From Pseudomonadota bacterium (lineage in GTDB: Bacteria; Pseudomonadota; Gammaproteobacteria; Xanthomonadales; Xanthomonadaceae), in contig JAFAEU010000110.1 of assembly GCA_023423855.1 (NCBI GenBank), forward strand, positions 1-5,320: DNA of 5,320 bases. The letters run 5' to 3'. The notes under the pieces are model-generated. The model was not told the origin of the DNA. It saw only the letters and a list, made by a program, of their open reading frames with translations, and did not search any database. Of the stretch, positions 1 to 5,320 are shown piece by piece (position 1 is the stretch's first letter; each line of letters opens with the position of its first letter). The position numbers and the translations under genes are program-made.

Positions 1-190
1 CGCGATATGCGATGCTGGCCCCGCGACCGCGGCGCTTGGCGCGCGGACCCGCTGGCCGTCGACCACGATCCCGCCCGGGCCACGCGCCCGGCCGCGGGAC
101 CCGGGCGCGGGGAACGGGTCGACGCGACGCGCCACGGACGCCTTCCGGACTGGCCCGCCCGCACCGAACACCCACCGCCGAGACTCCAGC
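1..190. other. Unassigned GC-rich leader; no supported gene
   Basis: I see no gene that can be defended here. The stretch is almost entirely G and C and contains no TAA, TAG or TGA triplet on either strand, so all six frames are open and openness carries no coding signal. The forward frame shared with the next gene is open back to the window edge, but its translation is a low-complexity run rich in Pro, Arg, Ala and Thr. It is probably the 5' flank of the downstream operon, possibly with the end or start of a neighbouring gene beyond position 1. No convincing -35/-10 pair was found by eye, although the operon promoter would be expected here or further left. Confidence 0.5.
83..109. other. GC-only hairpin upstream of the operon
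   Basis: CGCGCCCGG (83-91) is exactly complementary to CCGGGCGCG (101-109), giving a 9-bp stem with a 9-nt loop. No T-tract follows on either strand, so it is not a standard intrinsic terminator. In DNA this GC-rich, a 9-bp stem can arise by chance. It could be a leader structure or part of a terminator for a gene to the left, but neither is shown. Confidence 0.25.
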
Positions 191-472
191 ATGAACCTCC
201 CGCCCCGCCAGACCAGCGCCCTCGCGATCACCAGCCTCATCTCCGGCATCCTCGGCTGGACCCTCGTGCCGTGGATCGGCAGCATCGTCGCGATCGTCAC
301 CGGGCACATGGCGCGCGGCGAGATCCGGCGCGCGCCGGACCGGTTCGAGGGCGACGGCCTGGCGCTCGCCGGCCTGATCCTGGGCTACGCCATGCTCGCG
401 CTGAGCCTGGTCGGCATCGTCGTGCTGCTCCTGTTCTTCGGTGGCCTGGTCTGGCTGGGGTTCAACGCCTGA
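191..472 (+). CDS. DUF4190-type small membrane protein
   Basis: A 93-residue hydrophobic protein of unknown function, probably in the inner membrane. It has a short polar N-terminus (residues 1-9), a first hydrophobic block at about 10-38, a polar connector with [10 protein letters not shown] (38-47) and an acidic/basic stretch, then [13 protein letters not shown] (54-66) leading into a second hydrophobic block to about residue 91. The Gly-His-x-Ala-Arg-x-Glu-Ile connector and the Gly-Asp-Gly-x-Ala-x-Ala-Gly entry to the second block are the pattern I associate with DUF4190. The ATG at 191 is preferred because GAGA (180-183) sits 7 nt upstream and because family members start shortly before the Arg-Gln-Thr-Ser-x-Leu-Ala motif. 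The frame is open further upstream, so an N-terminal extension is not strictly excluded. Its stop is 1 nt before pyrD. The family assignment is from memory of the motif; the function is unknown. Confidence 0.85.
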   Translation: MNLPPRQTSALAITSLISGILGWTLVPWIGSIVAIVTGHMARGEIRRAPDRFEGDGLALAGLILGYAMLALSLVGIVVLLLFFGGLVWLGFNA

Positions 473-473
473 G

Positions 474-1529
474 ATGTACGGCCTCGCACGCCCCCTGCTG
501 TTCGCGCTGGAAGCCGAGCGGGCGCACGCGCTCGGGCTGCGCTCGCTCGATGCCGTCCGGCGCCTCGGCCTGGTGCCCCTGCTGGGCGGTCGGGCCCAGC
601 CGTTCCCGACCCGAGCCCTCGGGCTGACCTTCCCCAACCCCGTCGGCCTCGCCGCCGGCCTCGACAAGAACGGCGCCCACGTCGATGCCCTGTTCGCGCT
701 CGGCTTCGGCTTCGTCGAGATCGGCACGGTCACTCCGCGCGCGCAGCCGGGCAACCCGCAGCCGCGCATGTTCCGGCTGCCACGCCATCGCGCGCTGATC
801 AACCGGCTCGGCTTCAACAACGAGGGCGTCGACGCGCTGGTGGCCAACGTCGAGCGCGCGCGCAGGCGCAGCGGCCCGCTCGGCATCAACATCGGCAAGA
901 ACAAGGACACGCCCAACGAATCCGCCGACCGCGACTACCTGCACTGCCTGGAGCGCGTCTACCCGCTGGCGGACTACGTGACGGTCAACATCTCCTCGCC
1001 CAACACCGCCGGCCTGCGCGAACTGCAGGAGGAACAGGCGCTGCGGCGCCTGGTCGGCACGCTGCGCGAGGCGCAGGAGCGGTTGGGCGCGAAACACGGC
1101 AAGCGCGTGCCGATGCTGGTCAAGATCGCGCCGGACCTGTCCGACGATGACGTGCACGCCGCCGCGCGCGTGCTGAGCGACCTGCAGGTCGACGGCGTGA
1201 TCGCCACCAACACCACGGTCTCGCGCATCAGCGTGCAGGACGACCCGAGCTCGCGCGAGACCGGCGGCCTGTCCGGCGAGCCGCTGATGAACAAGTCCAC
1301 CGCGGTGCTGCGGATGCTGCGCACGCGCATGCCCGAGGCGATCCCGCTGGTGGGCGTCGGCGGCATCCTCTCCGGCGCCGACGCGGTGAAGAAGATGGCG
1401 GCCGGCGCCTCGCTGGTGCAGGTCTACACCGGCCTGATCTACCGCGGGCCGAGCCTGATCGGGGAGTGCGTGGAAGCCATCCGCCGGCGCAAGGAAGCAC
1501 CGAGCCGGGGCAACCTGCCGAGCCTGTGA
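474..1529 (+). CDS. pyrD: Dihydroorotate dehydrogenase (quinone), class 2
   Basis: FMN-dependent oxidation of dihydroorotate to orotate with quinone as acceptor, the fourth step of de novo UMP synthesis, performed by a peripheral inner-membrane enzyme. The product has 351 residues, slightly longer than E. coli PyrD (336). The N-terminal segment (about 2-40) is the helical membrane/quinone extension that marks class 2. The barrel follows, with AGLDKNG (61-67), the substrate-loop motif NRLGFNN (110-116), GINIGKNK (137-144), and NISSPNT (172-178) carrying Ser175, the class 2 catalytic base. It continues with VKIAPDL (216-222), TNTT (245-248), GGLSG (264-268), GVGGI (294-298, phosphate binding) and YTGLIYRGP (318-326). 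No key residue is missing. The ATG at 474 is chosen because [10 protein letters not shown] matches the usual class 2 N-terminus; an in-frame GTG/ATG further up would lie inside the preceding gene. The Shine-Dalgarno site is poor, consistent with coupling to the gene ending at 472. Confidence 0.97.
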   Translation: MYGLARPLLFALEAERAHALGLRSLDAVRRLGLVPLLGGRAQPFPTRALGLTFPNPVGLAAGLDKNGAHVDALFALGFGFVEIGTVTPRAQPGNPQPRMFRLPRHRALINRLGFNNEGVDALVANVERARRRSGPLGINIGKNKDTPNESADRDYLHCLERVYPLADYVTVNISSPNTAGLRELQEEQALRRLVGTLREAQERLGAKHGKRVPMLVKIAPDLSDDDVHAAARVLSDLQVDGVIATNTTVSRISVQDDPSSRETGGLSGEPLMNKSTAVLRMLRTRMPEAIPLVGVGGILSGADAVKKMAAGASLVQVYTGLIYRGPSLIGECVEAIRRRKEAPSRGNLPSL

Positions 1530-1536
1530 GCATTTG

Positions 1537-2577
1537 ATGAGCGTCGCCTGCCGCGTGTCCCGTGACGCCGACCTGCGCGCGCGCAACACCTTCGGGGTGG
1601 CCGCGCGCGCGCCGGTGCTGGTCGAAGTCGACGATGCCTCCGGCCTCGCCGAAGTCTTCGCGCGGCACGTGCCCGCAGGCCTCCCGCCGCTGGTGCTCGG
1701 CGGCGGCAGCAACCTGCTGTTCGCGGGCGATCCGGCCGGCGTGGTGCTGTCGCTGCAGGCCGCCGGCATGCGCATCGTCGCCGACGACGGCACGCACGCG
1801 ATCGTCCGCGTCGACGCCGGCGCCCACTGGCACGCCTTCGTGCGCTGGACGCTCGACCATGGCCTGTCGGGCCTGGAGAACCTCGCGCTGATCCCGGGCA
1901 CGGTCGGCGCGGCGCCGATCCAGAACATCGGCGCCTACGGCGTCGAGGTGCAGGAGTTCGTCCACCTCGTCGAAGCCTTCGAGCCGGCCAGCGGCGACCG
2001 CCTGCGGCTCGCGCGCGCGGATTGCGCCTTCGCCTACCGCGACAGCCTGTTCACGCGCGACACCGACCGCTTCATCGTCACCGCGGTCGAGTTCCGCCTG
2101 CCGCGCGAAGCCGCGGTGCGCATCGACTATGCCGGCGTGCGCGAGGCGCTGGCGGCGGACGGCATCGACGCGCCTACGCCGATGCAGGTCTTCGAGGCCG
2201 TGTGCGCCATCCGCCGCCGCAAGCTGCCCGACCCGGCCGCGATCGGCAACGCCGGCAGCTTCTTCAAGAATCCGATCGTGCCGACCGCACGGGCCGATGC
2301 GCTCGCCAGCGCACATCCGCAACTGCCGCAGTTCCGCACCGGCGACGAGACCACCCGCAAGCTCTCGGCGGCCTGGCTGATCGACGCCTGCGGCTGGAAG
2401 GGCCATCGCGACGGCGATGCCGGCGTGTCGGCGCAGCACGCGCTGGTCCTGGTCAACCACGGCGAGGCCACCGGCGCGCAGCTGCTGGCGCTGGCGCGGC
2501 GGATCGCGGGTTCGGTGCTGGAGCGCTTCGGCGTGGCACTCGAGCCGGAGCCGCGGATCGTCGGCGAACGATGGTGA
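1537..2577 (+). CDS. murB: UDP-N-acetylenolpyruvoylglucosamine reductase (type I MurB)
   Basis: Cytoplasmic FAD enzyme that uses NADPH to reduce UDP-GlcNAc-enolpyruvate to UDP-MurNAc, the second committed step of peptidoglycan synthesis. The product has 346 residues, close to E. coli MurB (342). Visible motifs: NTFGV (17-21), the FAD-binding GGGSN (55-59), the flavin-site stretch from GLSGLENLALIPG (109-121) to QNIGAYG (129-135), AYRDS (166-170), GSFFKNP (240-246) with the catalytic Ser241, RKLSAAWLID (274-283), and LEPEPR (335-340). Tyr167, Arg168, Ser241 and Glu338 correspond to E. coli Tyr158, Arg159, Ser229 and Glu325, so the active site looks intact. The Tyr-Arg-Asp-Ser loop insertion marks type I rather than the Gram-positive type II. 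The ATG at 1537 is preferred; a TTG at 1534 directly in front is a possible alternative start. The gene begins 7 nt after pyrD, and its last 7 nt overlap the next gene. Confidence 0.97.
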   Translation: MSVACRVSRDADLRARNTFGVAARAPVLVEVDDASGLAEVFARHVPAGLPPLVLGGGSNLLFAGDPAGVVLSLQAAGMRIVADDGTHAIVRVDAGAHWHAFVRWTLDHGLSGLENLALIPGTVGAAPIQNIGAYGVEVQEFVHLVEAFEPASGDRLRLARADCAFAYRDSLFTRDTDRFIVTAVEFRLPREAAVRIDYAGVREALAADGIDAPTPMQVFEAVCAIRRRKLPDPAAIGNAGSFFKNPIVPTARADALASAHPQLPQFRTGDETTRKLSAAWLIDACGWKGHRDGDAGVSAQHALVLVNHGEATGAQLLALARRIAGSVLERFGVALEPEPRIVGERW

Positions 2578-3500
2578 GCGGGGCGACGCCACAGCGATGG
2601 CCGACCTCCGTGTACGGCCGCGCCGCGCTGCTGATGCTGGGCAGCACGCTGTCGTTCGCGATGATGGCGCTGGCGATCCGCTTCGCCACCGCCACGATCC
2701 CGACCACCGAGATCGCGTTCTTCCGCAACCTCTTCGGCCTGGCCGCACTGATGCCGCTGATCCTGCGTCGCGGCGCCGCGCTGCCGCGCACCCGCCAGCT
2801 CGGGCGCTACTTCGTGCGCACGACCATCGGCCTGGCCTCGATGCTGTGCGGCTTCTGGGCCGTGGGCCACCTGCCGCTGGCGCAGGCGGTGTCGCTGTCG
2901 TACGCCACGCCGTTGTTCGTCACCATCGGCGCGGTGCTGTGGCTGGGCGAGAAGGTGCGCATCCGTCGCTGGATGGCGGTGGCCGCCGGCTTCGCCGGCG
3001 TGCTGGTGATCCTGCGGCCGGGCACCGGTTTCACGCCGGGCATGATCGTGGCCCTGATGGGCGCGCTGTTCGCGGGCATCGTCGCGATCCAGATCAAGCA
3101 GCTCTCGCGCTTCGACTCGCCGGACACGGTCGTGTTCTACACCTATGCGTTCTGGGTGCCGATGTCGCTGCTGCCGGCGCTGTTCCAGTGGACCTGGCCG
3201 GGCCCGACCGCCTGGCTGTGGCTGGTCGCGACCGGCGTCATGGGCACCTTCGGGCAATTGCTGTGGACGCGGGCGATCGCGCTCGGCGAAGTCTCGGCGC
3301 TGCAGCCGATCAGCTTCGTGCAGCTGCCGGTGCTGGTGGCGCTGGGCTGGTGGCTGTTCGGCGAGACGATCGACGCCTGGACCATGCTCGGCGCCGCGAT
3401 CGTGCTCGGCGCCAACGGCTACATCGCGCACCGCGAGGCGATGCTGCTGCGGCGCGCGGCGACGCAGGCGCCGCTGGAGGCGGCGAAGCCGGGCGAGTAG
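2571..3500 (+). CDS. EamA-family permease of the drug/metabolite transporter superfamily
   Basis: A 309-residue inner-membrane protein predicted to have about ten transmembrane helices in two homologous EamA units, at roughly residues 17-150 and 155-287. Each unit ends its fourth helix with the family's hydrophobic-Gly-Glu signature: WLGEKV (124-129) and LFGETI (262-267). FFRNLFGL (50-57), just after the second-helix start, and the helix with SYATPLF (110-116) are also typical. The C-terminus is a short charged cytoplasmic tail. The ATG at 2571 overlaps the murB stop (2575-2577); no other in-frame ATG precedes the first helix, though GTG codons at 2574 and 2610 exist. Family members export or import amino acids, metabolites or nucleotide-related compounds, and the substrate cannot be assigned from sequence. 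Linkage to pyrD and murB is suggestive only. Confidence 0.92.
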   Translation: MVSGATPQRWPTSVYGRAALLMLGSTLSFAMMALAIRFATATIPTTEIAFFRNLFGLAALMPLILRRGAALPRTRQLGRYFVRTTIGLASMLCGFWAVGHLPLAQAVSLSYATPLFVTIGAVLWLGEKVRIRRWMAVAAGFAGVLVILRPGTGFTPGMIVALMGALFAGIVAIQIKQLSRFDSPDTVVFYTYAFWVPMSLLPALFQWTWPGPTAWLWLVATGVMGTFGQLLWTRAIALGEVSALQPISFVQLPVLVALGWWLFGETIDAWTMLGAAIVLGANGYIAHREAMLLRRAATQAPLEAAKPGE

Positions 3501-3507
3501 GCCTCAA

Positions 3508-3523
3508 GGGAAGGCGCCTTCCC
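3508..3523. repeat. Perfect 16-nt palindrome after the permease stop
   Basis: GGGAAGGCGCCTTCCC is a perfect palindrome starting 7 nt after the permease stop codon. As RNA it would fold as a 6-bp stem (GGGAAG/CTTCCC) with a GCGC loop. There is no T-tract after it, so alone it is a poor terminator. It may be a 3'-end stabilising hairpin or simply the outer part of the repeat-rich intergenic block. Confidence 0.45.
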
Positions 3524-3542
3524 GCGAGCGCAGGAAGGAAAC

Positions 3543-3623
3543 CCTGTCCTTTCGACCGCAGGGAGAAATCTTCCCTTCCCCTGCGCCGGAGACGGGATTT
3601 CTCCCTGCGGTCGAAATGACAGG
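3543..3623. repeat. Long near-perfect inverted repeat (REP/MITE-like dispersed element)
   Basis: The left arm (3543-3570) and right arm (3596-3623) are reverse complements over 28 positions with a single mismatch (C3549 against T3617), separated by a 25-nt spacer (3571-3595). Each arm contains TTTCGACCGCAGGGAGAAAT in its own orientation. From memory, this unit recurs between genes in Xanthomonadaceae and related genomes, where spurious translations read HFDRREKS. Pairing continues outside the arms: A3539-A3541 faces T3625-T3627, with wobbles and one mismatch. No transposase is present, so any mobility would have to be supplied elsewhere. The inverted repeat is seen directly; the family identity is recalled, not searched. 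Confidence 0.8.
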
Positions 3624-3630
3624 ATTTTTT
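3543..3630 (+). terminator. Probable intrinsic terminator of the four-gene operon
   Basis: On the plus strand the 28-nt stem described above is followed after one base by six Ts (3625-3630), giving a strong hairpin plus U-tract just downstream of the last operon gene. The 25-nt loop and unusually long stem are atypical of classical terminators but compatible with a repeat co-opted for that job. On the minus strand the bases after the hairpin read TTTCCTTCC, a much weaker U-tract, so termination of the converging TPR gene here is less certain. Confidence 0.5.
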
Positions 3631-3672
3631 GTCCCGGGGCTGCCTGCTCACTTGGGAGAAGAGCGAAGACGC

Positions 3673-3699
3673 TGGGTCCCCGCCTTCGCGGGGATGACG
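3673..3699. repeat. Short hairpin repeat of the CCCCGCCTTCGCGGGG family
   Basis: TCCCCGC (3677-3683) pairs with GCGGGGA (3688-3694) around a CTTC loop, flanked by CTGGG on the left and TGACG on the right. The layout CTGG-T-CCCGCCTTCGCGGG-ATGACG is a common dispersed intergenic repeat in proteobacteria, whose spurious translations read WIPAFAGMT or RHPREGGDP; I recognise it from memory. It sits 15 nt from the stop of the minus-strand TPR gene. It could act as a 3'-end hairpin for that transcript, but the bases that follow on the minus strand are not a T-tract. Confidence 0.7.
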
Positions 3700-3713
3700 A
3701 CGGGCGGCAAGCC

Positions 3714-5320
3714 TCAGCGGGCTTCCGTGCGCGAACGGATCGCGCCGGCCAGGTTGGCGAGCGGTTCGTCCAGGGTGTCGGGGGCCGCGGCCAGCAGTGG
3801 CGCGAGGTAACTCTGCCACCAGCGCTCGGCCTCGTCGTCCCGGCCGGCCTGCCGGCAGGCCTCGACCAGTTCCCAGACCGTCCGCAGCGTTTCGTGGTGC
3901 CGCTCGCCGAGCACGCGCTGGCGCACCTCCACCGCCTCGCGGAACGTGGCGAGGCCTTCCGCATGGCGACCGCTCCTGACCAGGGTGTCCGCGCGTATCG
4001 ACAGCACCGCGCGGTGCAGCGGGTGCTTCTCTCCCAGCGTCTCGAGCACCCGCGGGGCCGCGTCCTGCAGCAGGTCCAGCGCTTCCCCGTAGCGTCCCGC
4101 CCAGCGCAGCGTGCTGGCGTGGTTGACGACGATGGACAGCGTATCGGGATGGCGTTCGCCCAGCCGCCGGCTGCGCGTTTCGATCACCTGCTGCTCCAGC
4201 GGCAGCGCGCCCGCAAAGTCGTCCAGTCGTGCGTGCGTGGTCGCCAGGTTGAGGCGGGTGCGGACGGTCTCGGGGTGTTCCCGGCCGAGCACGCGTTCGC
4301 GCGCTTCCAGCACGGACTGCAGCAGCGGGAGCGCTTTTTCGGCCTGGTTGGCGTCGGCGTACATCGTGCCCAGGGTGGCGCGCGCGGCCAGGCTGCGCGG
4401 GTGCTCGTTGCCGTAGCGGGCCACGGTGGCCTGCGCCACCTGCTCCTGCAGTTGCACCGCCTCGGACCTGCGCCCGGACTGCATGCGCAGCACCGCGAGG
4501 TTGCGCTGCGCGTCCAGGGTGTCGTCGTGCCGCGGGCCGAGCTGTCGCAGGCGCGACGCGACCACCTTTTCCTGGTTGCCGGCGGCGGCGTCGAATTCGC
4601 CCATCTGCCGCTGCGACGCCGCCAGCGCGCCGCGCGCGGAGGCCATGGCCGGATCGTCCTCGCCGTATCGTTCGAGCAGCCCGTCCAGCAGGGCCTGGCG
4701 CGTCGCCCGCGCGGCCCGCAAGTCGCCGCGCGCGGACACGATCTCGGCCTGCGCCAGCTCCAGCCCGACGCGGGTCGGATCGTTCGCCGGCAGGCGGTCG
4801 ACCTGCGGCAGGCTGCGCCGCAGCACCGCTTCGGCGTCGTCGTACTCGGCCGAGGCCACCAGCGCGCCGACCTGCGCCCTGCGCGCGCGCAGGGTTTCGG
4901 GCGCGGCTTCGCCGAGCGTCGCGCCGCGGTAGTCGGCGACGCTGGCGAAGGTCCGCGCCGCCTTGGCGTCCAGCCCGAGCACCGACTGCACCCGCGCCAC
5001 CGATTCACGCAGTTCGGCGGCCAGTTGCGGATCGTCGGCGAAATCGCGATCCAGCGCCGCCTCCGCGCCCGACAGCAGGCCGTAGTCGACCAGTCCGCGT
5101 GCGATGTCGGTGGTGTCGGCGCGGGCCAGCAGGGCGCGGAAGTCCTCGCCCTTGTCCGGCGCGGCGGCGCCGACCTGCTGCTCCAGCGCCTCGCCCATGC
5201 GCGCGCCGAGCACCTGCATGTCCAGCGATTCGAGCATCGATTGCTGGAAATCCACGACCTTCTTCAATTCACTGCTGCGCTGCTCGGCCACCCGGCGCTG
5301 CTCGCGCGCCTGCATCAGCC
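3714..5320 (-). CDS. TPR-repeat protein, C-terminal part; probable Ser/Thr kinase-TPR fusion (partial)
   Basis: The frame runs off the right edge; at least 533 residues are visible, numbered from the Met at 5313-5315, which is probably internal because Leu precedes it and the frame stays open. Residues 1-25 are a charged, coiled-coil-like segment (AREQRRVAEQRSSELKK), followed by VDFQQSMLESLD (21-32). In Xanthomonadaceae this type of linker follows a protein-kinase domain and membrane helix, so a kinase upstream is inferred, not seen. From about residue 110 to 500 there are kinesin-light-chain-type TPRs with a 42-residue period. The inter-repeat motif Gly-x-x-His-Pro-x-Thr or its degenerate forms starts at residues 218, 260, 302, 344, 386, 428 and 470, with weaker copies at 135 and 176. 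Such arrays bind protein partners. The tail ends after WWQSYLAPLLAA and a short arginine-rich end. Transcription converges on the operon, so a functional link is unlikely. Confidence 0.88.
   Translation of the reverse strand, partial: LMQAREQRRVAEQRSSELKKVVDFQQSMLESLDMQVLGARMGEALEQQVGAAAPDKGEDFRALLARADTTDIARGLVDYGLLSGAEAALDRDFADDPQLAAELRESVARVQSVLGLDAKAARTFASVADYRGATLGEAAPETLRARRAQVGALVASAEYDDAEAVLRRSLPQVDRLPANDPTRVGLELAQAEIVSARGDLRAARATRQALLDGLLERYGEDDPAMASARGALAASQRQMGEFDAAAGNQEKVVASRLRQLGPRHDDTLDAQRNLAVLRMQSGRRSEAVQLQEQVAQATVARYGNEHPRSLAARATLGTMYADANQAEKALPLLQSVLEARERVLGREHPETVRTRLNLATTHARLDDFAGALPLEQQVIETRSRRLGERHPDTLSIVVNHASTLRWAGRYGEALDLLQDAAPRVLETLGEKHPLHRAVLSIRADTLVRSGRHAEGLATFREAVEVRQRVLGERHHETLRTVWELVEACRQAGRDDEAERWWQSYLAPLLAAAPDTLDEPLANLAGAIRSRTEAR

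Larger units (their letters stand above)
191..3500 (+). other. Probable four-gene operon (DUF4190 protein, pyrD, murB, DMT permease)
   Basis: Four same-strand genes are packed with a 1-nt gap (473), a 7-nt gap (1530-1536) and a 7-nt overlap (2571-2577). None of the three internal genes has room for its own promoter between genes, and their ribosome-binding sites are weak. Cotranscription with translational coupling is therefore the simplest reading. A terminator-like hairpin with a T-tract lies just downstream, at 3543-3630. No operator or attenuator was recognised in front of the first gene. Confidence 0.75.

Noticed and set aside
1..192. Possible divergent gene on the minus strand starting at the ATG at 192-190
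   Set aside because: Its start would overlap the start codon of the DUF4190 gene, leaving no room for either promoter. The translation is Gly/Arg/Pro/Ala-rich, without a recognisable motif.
7..627. Long forward open frame of 206 codons across the leader, the DUF4190 gene and the pyrD start
   Set aside because: It overlaps two well-supported genes in another frame, and its translation is Arg/Pro/Asp-rich low-complexity sequence typical of a shifted frame in high-GC DNA.
462..1928. Minus-strand open frame of 488 codons antisense to pyrD and murB
   Set aside because: It lies opposite genes with intact catalytic motifs. Its composition (Arg, Ala, Gln, His, Val runs) is the usual antisense shadow of GC-rich codons.
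1228..2748. Minus-strand open frame of 506 codons antisense to murB
   Set aside because: Same reasoning: no recognisable domain, and complete overlap with a clear murB.
2127..3431. Minus-strand open frame of 434 codons antisense to murB and the permease
   Set aside because: The translation is dominated by Gln, Arg, His and Ala, without motifs, and lies opposite clear transmembrane-helix codons of the permease.
3501..3713. CRISPR array, tRNA or small RNA gene in the intergenic gap
   Set aside because: No regularly spaced direct repeats with unique spacers and no cloverleaf were seen. The structure present is explained by inverted repeats and hairpins.
3310..3819. Minus-strand open frame across the intergenic repeats with HPREGGDP and CHFDRREKS strings
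   Set aside because: These strings are the known translation artefacts of dispersed hairpin repeats, and the frame overlaps the ends of two real genes.

Overview
The window looks like ordinary chromosomal DNA from a high-GC gammaproteobacterium, most likely of the Xanthomonadaceae/Lysobacteraceae (Lysobacter, Luteimonas, Stenotrophomonas or Xanthomonas type). Four signs point there: very high G/C at third codon positions, an E. coli-type class 2 dihydroorotate dehydrogenase, an E. coli-type (type I) MurB, and two dispersed intergenic repeat families that I associate from memory with these genomes. The taxonomic call is an inference, with no database search behind it.

Layout. Positions 1-190 hold no gene I can support; the stretch is extremely GC-rich and contains no stop triplet in any of the six frames. 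Positions 191-3500 carry four genes in one direction: a small DUF4190-type membrane protein, pyrD, murB and a two-domain EamA/DMT-family permease. The junctions are 1 nt, 7 nt and a 7-nt overlap, so this is very probably one transcript with translational coupling. Positions 3501-3713 are a convergent intergenic region. It holds a 16-nt perfect palindrome, a long near-perfect inverted repeat (about 28-nt arms) followed by six Ts that can serve as the operon's terminator, and a second short hairpin repeat of a different family. Positions 3714-5320 on the minus strand are the C-terminal part of a large tetratricopeptide-repeat protein whose start lies beyond the right edge. Its 42-residue repeats are of the kinesin-light-chain type, and its N-terminal linker resembles the segment that follows the kinase domain in bacterial Ser/Thr kinase-TPR proteins.

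How the genes fit together. PyrD makes orotate for UMP synthesis in the membrane, using quinone. MurB reduces UDP-N-acetylenolpyruvylglucosamine to UDP-MurNAc, a uridine-nucleotide-linked wall precursor. Their linkage joins nucleotide and envelope precursor supply, but a shared regulatory logic is only a guess. The permease substrate cannot be read from the sequence. The TPR protein is transcribed towards the operon and is probably unrelated to it.

I found no convincing undescribed system. The parts most worth a second look are the composite repeat/terminator region at 3501-3713 and the very regular TPR array.
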